A stretch of 64,000 bases of DNA, taken from NCBI RefSeq assembly GCF_963678635.1, contig NC_087064.1:5430411-5494410 (forward strand), read 5' to 3'. The notes below the pieces were generated by a model. It saw only the letters and a program-made list of their open reading frames with translations, searched no databases and was not told the origin of the DNA. This document shows positions 55,601 to 62,500 of this stretch, piece after piece. A program made the position numbers and the translations under genes. Position 1 is the first letter of the stretch, and every line of letters begins with the position of its first letter. Origin of the DNA: Symsagittifera roscoffensis (taxonomy: Eukaryota > Xenacoelomorpha > Acoela > Convolutidae).

Positions 55601-58600
55601 GAGAAGAGGCCAGTGTCCATTCGCAGCCGAGGCGTTGAACGGGATTGCAGGTCGATCGTCAATCAGCTGGTGACCTCGATGCCGAAAGAAGTATTGTTGA
55701 GAACTTCGTTCACTGAATATGGAACATCGAATCAAAACCAAGCTACTGAGGAAGTCAGGATCAAGTCGAAATCTAGCTTCACGAGGAGAGTGCACTTCAC
55801 GGATGCAAAAGAGGAATACGAGCCAAGCTCAGATTGTTCGTCCCTGGACGAGACAATGTCCGGGGAGTCTGACACCTTCGATCCAGTCAAGGACGACTTG
55901 TCTGAGAAGTCAAACGCCTTTGAGCCCGTGCAGGACAACTTGTCCGGGGAGAGGTTGACTAGACAACCTAGGGACAGAATTTTGTCCGGGGAGTCGGGTT
56001 CAAGGCGACCGATGGACAGAGTTTTGTCCGGGGAGTCGAGAAACATCTCAAACAACTTGGAATATGATGTTGGAGAATCGGTCGACTCAAGTGTTGAGTC
56101 GGGACCCCAGTCCGGGGACAACACGTCTGAAACAACTTCCAATTCCGACATGTCAGAGATTGCGATCCACTCCTTATTGGTAGACTGGAAGCAGCGTGGG
56201 CTGGACCGGGAAATACATCAGGATCCAGACAGGGACAGATACACCTCAGATGAAGAGGGCACTGTGGTAGACAATGCCGCAGACGAGCTCGAACTGATAG
56301 CAGTTTCAAAACGCCCAACCAGATTGCTGCCACATGGTACGGTCGTCCGTACCAATCTGGAACCATCTGTCCAAGAAGCGACGCCTTTGAAAAAGATATG
56401 GTGTGTCAAGTTGATGGACGATGCTCATGCTCCGGAGATAATGAGTGGGCAAATGAACGTGGTGAAGACGTATTTGAAAGCCAGGTACAGGCTGTCGGAT
56501 CTCCTGAGGGCTCAACGAAATGATAGAATGACGAGCAGTCTGAAAAGATGGATCGAGAATGGAGCACCTGACAAGGGAGACTTGGAAGAAGACAGCTACA
56601 AAATCCTGAAGCAGTTTTACCTGAAGAGAAAAGACTTGTTGTACCTGAATAAGGACGGAATCGTAGCCTGTAAGCGCAAGGAGGAGGACAAGGTCCTTTA
56701 TAAATACAACTCAATAGTGTTACCACAGTTGTACCAGACTGAGTTGCTCTTTCGCTCACATGATCAGATGGGACATCAAGGCGTGGACAAAGTGTATAAC
56801 AGGATACAAAAACGATTCGAATGGCCGGGGTTGAAGAAGGCTTGTGAGAAATGGATAGCCGCATGCCTGTCTTGTCAACAGGCAAAGGATCCCAGGAAAC
56901 TAAGGTTCCCCCTACAGTCAATAGAATCGTCAGGTTTCAACGAAGTGGTTCAAATTGATCACCAGAAAATCTGCATGACAGCAACGGGCTATAATCAGGT
57001 GCTGGTAATGATCGACCATTTTACGAAGTATGCGGAGGCGGCACCCTGCATGACAGCATCGGCAGAAGAAACGTGCGATCATTTGATAAACGTGTGGATA
57101 GCAAGGCATGGCTGCCCCATCACGTTCCAATCTGACAATGGCAAAGCATTCGTAGGTGATCTCACGAAAGAGTTAATGAAAAGGTCGCAGGTAGCGCAGG
57201 CCCACTCGACCACTTATCACCCGCAAACGAATGGCCTAGTCGAGAGGCAGAATCGCACACTGGTATCCATGTTGAGAGTCTACTGCTCACGCTACATGGA
57301 TGACTGGGACAAGCACTTACCGCAAGTGATGGGTGCTTACAACAGCACGGAGCATTCCACCACGGGAATAAGTCCGCATATGATGCTCACGGGTCATGAA
57401 AAAGCACTCCCGTTAACGTTCTTCTACCCTGAATATGAAGGGAAGAGGACAGCACCGCAAACGTACGTGCGGGACGTTATTAGAAGACAACAGGACCTCA
57501 ATGACTTATGCAGGAGGAATACGCAACAGGCGCAAATTAGACAAAAAAGGAGGTTTGATAAAAGAACAGCCGATGCAAAAGCCTACTCAGTTGGCGATTA
57601 TGTCTGGGTGTTCCAGGAAGTGGTTCCACCAAAAGGAACCAAGAAACTATTAAAGAAATGGCGTGGTCCATTTCAAATAACAGAGGTGCATCAAGGAGGT
57701 CGTTTTTATCGGCTGAGCACCGGAAGAGCGGCTCATTACGAGAATATCAAACCACACAACGCCTCGTCCGAGGATTGGTGCATCCCAGCGGACATGCAAG
57801 AGGGAGACTATTTAATAGTGGATCCTGCTTGTGAAGTGAATGAAAGGGGTACTCGCGACAAGAACGACGGCAATGAGATGGTGGACAATTGTGATCTACC
57901 ACTGGATCTCGAGTTGACTGAGCGAGTAGAGGTGGACGATGAAACTCTACCCTATGCCGAAGAAGACTGGGATTGCCCGGAACAAACCGAAATTGACAAA
58001 GGAATACAGCCTGACTTTCCGCTCACTATGGAGACACGCCAAAGTAAGAGGGGAAAAAACCAGAAGAAATACAATCCGTATGGCGAGGACTTCGTTGTAG
58101 ACCGGATAGTAGTGGGTGATGTCATAGACTCGCTGGTGGGGCTGGACGAAGTAGCGATGCTAGAAGAAATCGACCTTGTGAACGATATGGATCAAGATTG
58201 GATCGACGATCGATCAGAACCGGAAGTGGAGTTCGAACCAGAAGCGGAACAGACACATGAGCAAGAACTAACAAACTTGCGCGTGCTCGAATGGCTCCAC
58301 GATCTGCCGACAGATCCAAAAGAGACGATCCTGACGATTCAGGACGTCGACAGAGACAGCGTCAAATACATCAGTCATGACAATACCGAGTCCAACTGGG
58401 TCGCCCCAGATGGTCCTCTACGTGTTCCACAATCCAACCTCGGTCTCCTAGACTTTGGGCGATCGACGGGGACGTCGATGGATATTTTTGTCCGGGGAGT
58501 GGGGGTAGGACTCACCCACACCGAAAATCTCATAATAAAAAAATTGAAATCGGCAAGGGAAACCGGAGAACTAGAGACAGAGGGCGAGAATGCTAAGAAA

Positions 58601-59107
58601 CCACCTTTTGGACGAATCTTTGAATCGTATTTTGATCTCCCGAACCACTATTCGAACAATATCGTTATAACGGACAGCGATTTCATACTCACGGAACGCA
58701 CGTGCGCCATAGCGATAACTGCGGACGTAAGCTTCAAAACAGCACTAGCGGCCGACTTTAAAAGAGAGTACAAGAATATCGAGTTTTTGTGGAAACAGAG
58801 GCCGGGTGTAGGAGGAATGATAGCGTTGCCCCCTGTTGCATCACAGATACCAGGGAAATATTTGTGTTTTTTGGTTACGAAAGCTACTGATAGGCAACAC
58901 GTGAATCCGGAGAGCTTGGTATTGGCCTTGACTCGACTTAGGGATTTCCTGGTTGAGAGAGGTGTGACCTCTCTCTCGTTGCCAGTTTATGATCCCAATA
59001 GGGGAAAGCTACATCCGAGAGAGTTGTATGCTCTTGTGCATGTGATATTTTCAGAGACTGACATAGAGGTTCACTTACATAAAAAATACTATCTGAGCAT
59101 ATGCTAA
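49625..59107 (+). CDS. Gag-Pol polyprotein with macro-like C-terminal domain
   Basis: 3160 codons from the first in-frame ATG; the frame is open a further 60 bases upstream but only from a TTG. By residue: charged Gag N-terminus with a long helical, coiled-coil-like segment (about 310-420); capsid-like region (520-680); two CCHC knuckles, C-x2-C-x4-H-x4-C (about 741-754 and 794-807); aspartic protease DTGA near 1101; RT with FCCDFRYLN (about 1484), MPFGLCNATATFQ (1555) and YVDD (1588); RNase H LDTDAS (1738); acidic region with four L/MSGES-like repeats (2078-2140); integrase HDQMGHQG and C-x2-C (2380-2420), DDE in QIDHQK, QSDNGK and LVERQN (about 2445, 2504, 2541); KKWRGPF tail (2680); and a terminal region (2950-3160) resembling TARG1-type macro domains. 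All catalytic motifs are intact, against the dead copy on the other strand. Confidence 0.93.
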   Translation: MQRRDSLGSTTKIPRLSKGSTRKFRTRRSQTSFSSASDAFAEDESTKGQPDLSVIEMRLRSEKNLDGNQGRSAEAEPASETPVDPFDEGERTLIRPDFEPDGVLEREEVERTEETSERSEVEPREEVLYRGMSRSETKSYKWRKEPSHLTSAHSSLAKQSNNAMMSSMSPGEEQTFSKAKKSWKSLYDERMASLPTVGLTSRDDYPEITHPDVNFTPCPRNDMSREASSASPTRPMSDGITMGASSTFDRLMTSMHKQKGGASSSTRLQPQLTSSSLGLTPPLGAAGDISDMFAGVMNGLDELRRDMTKRIDQVDERAHHGRENLKDELTHVKSQARFDQAQLIRDTDQCLAESLAQANKESEEREARMTREIERLLNDHDNTYAQTMTGLERRLDAKSDLMMRKLDAILNGNNWQEHSNLRERSRHANVGDGTGNSARAQQGSRTNYEHRNKERPRAAPQRPGWTNPVPPEADATPETRLPTVPQVSSVPDLTTVSQDTTMYASMFEPLNRSLETFITKLSKSTERGERSRRTLKKPKSYKDESDGCIDTWIEVMKLHFEEENLSKKQECSALTSNLEGTALNCVMAKRVNERDSARKIFDILLNRFGSGVQGHQAMVKFEKRRQRDEESIDKFLDDLELLRRRSNPDERISERNLAIASKFMDGVRSEELKTMLATHFTLSLDQVPTPDDLRMKSREYLLIKPRAQNRYSNYGNYSGTNTGANSSWYKPRDDMDKRRSCANCGSMDHHVSACSAYKQNMKAIGYFLEDADATDEDHEEYVRGLIMKYGPRCFFCNLEGHFKSDCTQFWDAVADVKHPRHEEALSGVKASRARLMNEAESRRKETTPSTFTTKKVKTWPDEGVASNLETESSSPLKVDYGLAARTALQNVKQDLATKEVEQWVRSELESTDLRESLDVLSKTTRAEDEKEPKKQGLKLNIISGKTFGMTKAGTKIMSIISVAGHQVVKNLSEPSEITLVHLDIYADYLKQKDPKLDSRAVRALLTTGGPRLMKVDGHYIDVHGPYPILMNVDGINIYTKAHITDANDQVGRIYIGQEELKVRRIGHNAMLEQDAVHIGCEADLAAHVLDVQGRQLSVKGLLDTGAVVSVMPVKTWTDMGFERSDLIPTSIRLAAANQGAIYVTGRTPIISLQLGGRHLWMSFLVVENLDESDQFILGRDFVRNFDVTIDLNDGLIRIKDPERKYEKRPLNKILINQAKVPIFLDRKVRLKPNQAVVATFRMRNLNELSNDRQVCLVPNPNSKSSAILGRSFSLTQSGLCVSVLLNTEATTVTIQRGKKLGYALPLNTDFLSVENLKKFDVTKCPLHANQECIMKRVIELKSSRKLFSMKSETDDGLSSCSNFPERPTEAELAANRPVLPEIEHLKGKISDKELDSLRAVLNRNADVFSKHKADIGCCNFVEHEIEIEEGSVPHREGARRMTPNKSEACRKEIEMLMEYDMIEPSKSPWACGVVMAKKKGGQLRFCCDFRYLNAVTIKDAYPIPRIDESLSKLGDAKFFTTLDLGSAFWQVPLRKQDREKTGFACELGLFQWKRMPFGLCNATATFQRLMAQALTSVTKKYGNLIMCYVDDVVIATPTLEDHIERLEEVFSCMKQAGLKCKPSKCEILKDSIKYLGRLVDKHGVRPDPEAVEAVLTWKAPKTDTQLMSFLGFANYYREFIKGYADKIYPMQKLMRNKGKKFTWTDEAQVSFENIKRELCEAPVLGMPTEKGMFVLDTDASVVAISGILHQEQEWNGRTVLRPIAYGSKVLSDTEMKYGAPKAEMFAVITFVEKYRAYLGSAPFKLRVDNRALAWLKTYSMDQSYIGRWIVRLDGYHMIIEHRTRDKHQNADSLSKKTEFYERLEEKQANQSEIKDGFSFLDKETYDELPLTRWLDKSGHPIPGHPDLPVETAAEIKLLARGEPVPLDLLVRSNLVQQELTRLGINSIALLNKTVNVAPDVMGKLRDLLDREVDRHDREWRETMQRLTVTERTEKRPVSIRSRGVERDCRSIVNQLVTSMPKEVLLRTSFTEYGTSNQNQATEEVRIKSKSSFTRRVHFTDAKEEYEPSSDCSSLDETMSGESDTFDPVKDDLSEKSNAFEPVQDNLSGERLTRQPRDRILSGESGSRRPMDRVLSGESRNISNNLEYDVGESVDSSVESGPQSGDNTSETTSNSDMSEIAIHSLLVDWKQRGLDREIHQDPDRDRYTSDEEGTVVDNAADELELIAVSKRPTRLLPHGTVVRTNLEPSVQEATPLKKIWCVKLMDDAHAPEIMSGQMNVVKTYLKARYRLSDLLRAQRNDRMTSSLKRWIENGAPDKGDLEEDSYKILKQFYLKRKDLLYLNKDGIVACKRKEEDKVLYKYNSIVLPQLYQTELLFRSHDQMGHQGVDKVYNRIQKRFEWPGLKKACEKWIAACLSCQQAKDPRKLRFPLQSIESSGFNEVVQIDHQKICMTATGYNQVLVMIDHFTKYAEAAPCMTASAEETCDHLINVWIARHGCPITFQSDNGKAFVGDLTKELMKRSQVAQAHSTTYHPQTNGLVERQNRTLVSMLRVYCSRYMDDWDKHLPQVMGAYNSTEHSTTGISPHMMLTGHEKALPLTFFYPEYEGKRTAPQTYVRDVIRRQQDLNDLCRRNTQQAQIRQKRRFDKRTADAKAYSVGDYVWVFQEVVPPKGTKKLLKKWRGPFQITEVHQGGRFYRLSTGRAAHYENIKPHNASSEDWCIPADMQEGDYLIVDPACEVNERGTRDKNDGNEMVDNCDLPLDLELTERVEVDDETLPYAEEDWDCPEQTEIDKGIQPDFPLTMETRQSKRGKNQKKYNPYGEDFVVDRIVVGDVIDSLVGLDEVAMLEEIDLVNDMDQDWIDDRSEPEVEFEPEAEQTHEQELTNLRVLEWLHDLPTDPKETILTIQDVDRDSVKYISHDNTESNWVAPDGPLRVPQSNLGLLDFGRSTGTSMDIFVRGVGVGLTHTENLIIKKLKSARETGELETEGENAKKPPFGRIFESYFDLPNHYSNNIVITDSDFILTERTCAIAITADVSFKTALAADFKREYKNIEFLWKQRPGVGGMIALPPVASQIPGKYLCFLVTKATDRQHVNPESLVLALTRLRDFLVERGVTSLSLPVYDPNRGKLHPRELYALVHVIFSETDIEVHLHKKYYLSIC
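58478..59104 (+). other. Macro-like domain at the C-terminus of Gag-Pol
   Basis: Seen: after ITDSDFIL come a short strand, ADFKREY, a Q-R-P loop, GKYLCFLVTK, ESLVLALTRLRDFL, VTSLSLPVYDPNRGKL, PRELYALVHVIF and ETDIEVHLH. Known: TARG1/OARD1-like macro domains have the same order (strand with an F-K-x-K/E-F/Y helix, Y-x-x-L-x-T-K strand, a long helix before a V-x-x-L-x-x-P strand, and a final V/I-F-x-x-T-x-I strand); they bind ADP-ribose and remove it from Glu or Asp. The Lys of the LVTK strand is kept. The Gly-rich phosphate loops are not: YDPNRG stands where a G-x-G-L-D turn is expected. So the fold is plausible while catalysis is doubtful. The same block is conserved in the dead minus-strand relative. 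Confidence 0.5.
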
Positions 59108-59550
59108 GAATTGCGCTCGGCGATAAGTGGTTTTTTATTAAGTTGCTCGATAAGAATTAGAGTCAAGTTTTAGATTAGGTTAGGTCTTAGGTACAGTATT
59201 AGGGATTAGGTTTTTATGTGATGTTTATGTGATGTTTATGTTATGTTATTGTGATGTTATGTTTTATGTTGGTGTCATAAAAGACCTGGGGGCACCCCAG
59301 GTCATCAAGGTGACAGCGTACATTCATGCTACTCTGACGAAAGTAAAGGTGGACGATCCACCTTGGTGCTAAAATTTTAAATCAGAATTGAAAAAGAGAA
59401 TTTCAATGGAGAGTTTTAGAGAATTGATTGATGTTGCATCTTAAAATGATGATTCTAAGTCGCGACCTGTCTTTTAGATCTTGATTGATCGGAAATTGTT
59501 TACTGACACTGAATCAGAAGAGATTACACGAAGAATCAACACGAAAAGAA
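59108..59550 (+). other. Spacer between Gag-Pol and ORF2
   Basis: 443 bases with simple (G)TGATGTTTATG repeats at 59210-59275 and one strong hairpin, GACCTGGGG / CCCCAGGTC around a GCA loop (59283-59291 with 59295-59303). No promoter or splice motif is obvious. How ORF2 is translated (splicing, spliced-leader addition, internal entry) is not shown by the sequence. Confidence 0.6.
59283..59303 (+). other. Intercistronic 9-bp hairpin with triloop
   Basis: A perfect GC-rich stem 175 bases after the Gag-Pol stop and 248 bases before the ORF2 ATG. It is the most stable local structure in the spacer and may mark a processing, termination or ribosome-recruitment site. Confidence 0.6.
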
Positions 59551-62500
59551 ATGGGAGATACTAACGAACTCATGGAATTCCTCTCAGCGAGTCTAGGAGC
59601 GACTCTAGACGAGATTTATCAGCGGCTGATCGATTGTGACTTTACACGAGAAGACCCGGGGTTGGCGATGTTTGTGGTCGCACTCCTCAATGCACTGGGA
59701 AGAGAGGGTCGAGGGAATCGCCCTACGGAAGTAGTGTTGATGTTGGCCTTCGGTGAGTCCGGGACCGCCGAGAGAGGCCGAAACCGATTGATGAGATGGA
59801 GGCGCGGAGAAATGTCTGGCCACGACTTGGCTCGTGAGCCGGGACTAGGTGAGCAAAGGGACCACCGGCTAGGTGAGATGCCCTTACCTGTCCAACCTGC
59901 GCAGCCATTAATCGGAGCGAAGAGACAGCGTGATGGGCCAGGCCCGTCACACTCGGTCGACTCTCCAACAGCTGCTCCTCCCCTGAAGAAAGTGAGAGTG
60001 AGCGAGATAGAGATCCAGACGTCGGAAACGATTGAAACACTGGAGAAGAAGGAGAGGGACCAGAGTGAGCTGTGTGCCAAACTTCAGGAGTACAGGACCA
60101 TAGCTCGGGAGAGAGATGAATGGAAAAAGAAATTCGAAGATCTGCAGGTGGCCTACAAGGAGGATGAGTTAAAGCACCTGAAGGAGCTGTATATGGCGAA
60201 GGTGAGCCAAGCGTCACCGGAAATCCTGGCGAGCATGAGGTCCTCGGAGGGATCTAGCGACACACGCCCCAGGACAACCGCGCAGGAGTTGTGCGCATCG
60301 AGAGGACCAGAGGTTCTGGATTCGCGTGCATCAAAGGGGCACGAGGCTCCTCAGCAGACACGACCGTCTGCCTCGAGTCAGAGGTTTACGATACCAGACC
60401 CTTCTGACACCTATCTAGCTCCTCAATTTCAGGAATCATTTAACCAAGTGGCCAGAGCCGCGATGGATGAGATCAACAGAGGCACTGAACGGACGCTGGC
60501 TAGGATCGTTCCTTCCCAGCGTCGTGATCCTTCATCAGATGGCTCCGAGCGGGCAACCCGCACGATAGCGTGCTCTGCGCCTGGAGGAGTCTTCAAGAAG
60601 TCTCGCGTGGTAGATATCAGGAAGAACCTGATGACACGTCATCAGTTCACGCAAGTGCCAGCCGAGCATCCTCGAGCCTGCTTGAATGACATGAGCTGGA
60701 ACCCCGCCACGAGCGACCAAGTGATTCCCCCAGGGAGTCGCCATTTGATCATTGGAGACAGTCTGGTGAGAGATCTGAATGAGATCTCCGTCTATGGCCA
60801 GACTACCACTCTGTCCTTTGGAGGAGCCTCAGTGGCTCAAGTGATCAAAATGATGGAGTTCCAGGGCGAGGATCGTCTGGATACATTGATAATAATGCTG
60901 GGGACTAATGACGTCTCGAGAGCCCCCGTAACCCCAGAAAACAAGTGGGAACCTCTGTTGGTGTGTCTGTTGAATGAATTGAAGGAAAAGTATAGACCCA
61001 GGCTCGTGATCCTGTGTACGATACCGCCAAATCCTTTGGTGGGCACTACAGCTGCGGATTTTATGAATGGCAACGTAACGCGGTGGAATGAAATGACCCG
61101 CAATCTGGTGAGGAACAATCCTGGCGAGATGCGACTCCTGGATCTTGAAAACATGCTACGTATGACTGATCACATCGAGCTCACCAGAGATGGAGTGCAC
61201 TTTAATAGCCAACGAGGGAGACATTGGATTAACGATGTGTTTCAAACGCAGTTGAGAGAAGTGGAGCAAGAATTAAGGGCGACCGGTTCTTTGGCTCGGA
61301 CCAATTCGACCGGAGGGAGTAGGGTAAGGGCAACCGTGCCCGAATCCCTCGCCAACCGCCTAGGGCCCTTGGCAGCGGAGACGGTTGGAGCCGTAACCGT
61401 CGCTCCGAGCTCAAATGTGAGAGACAGGCTGGGGACTGCCCCTCCTCCCAGGCCGCAATCGATTGGAAGCCGACTCGGCAGATCGGTGGAACAGAGTAAT
61501 AGAAACAACTCCCAGACCGCGTCTAGGAGGAATGATTCGCCTGCCACGACGAATCCTGCTTCGACGGCAGGATCGTCGACAAGCACCGTGCCAGCGGAGG
61601 GAATTGAATCCGGCAGCAGGTTGCTTTGGAATAGTTCAGATCCTAGCCATTGGGGTCAGTATAAGACGGACATGTCGGCGAAGTTGAACATGAATACCCT
61701 GACGTGTCGGGAAGATGTGATGAGAATGACTGGCGGTGAAAGTCCCACAGTGTCGCGACTTTATCGGATACCGGGCGTGGATTGGCTGCTAGCAGAGCAG
61801 GAGAAATTCAGCTCCTCGACCTCACTCCGACATGCGGACTTGGATGGATTGCCTCATGACAACACCTTTGGACCTCTAAACACCCGGTCGCTCACCGACG
61901 TTCGAGATAGGGCCCGGGAAAGGACACCACCAGTGCGCAAAGGCAAGTTTCAGACGGAGAACAAACCCAGCAACAAGCATCACAAGATGTTTAGACAATT
62001 CTCTAAGCCACCCGGTCAGACGCCGGGTGAGTATTCTAGGGATTATCCCCGAACCACAACAGTGTCTGGAGACGACAAGAGATATGGGAATCTGAAGGCC
62101 CCAGTAGGTGATGGCCTTTTTGCAGCGTATGATCCCTTGGACATAAAGGCTGCCAAGTATCTGGTTGTGGCCGGCTCCGATTATCTCTATACACCCCGTT
62201 CTCTATTCTGGCCTGATGTGATTTTCTTAACGGCGCCTAAGCTGGACTGGGGACAGGCGATAGGCATGATGATAAGTGTACGGAGAGTGGTCAGCATGGA
62301 GCCGCAGGTGATAGTGGTTGCAGGCGCGAATGATCATCTACAAAGCAGAGGCCTATTGTCACGTCTGACGGATGGATCGATCCCGAGTAACGAAGTTATA
62401 GGGGAAGCGATCATGACACTGCTCTCGGCGATGGCCGAGGTAGAGGCAGCAGCAAGACAACGGTTCACCATGAATGTGGTGAAGGTGATCTTTGTATTGT

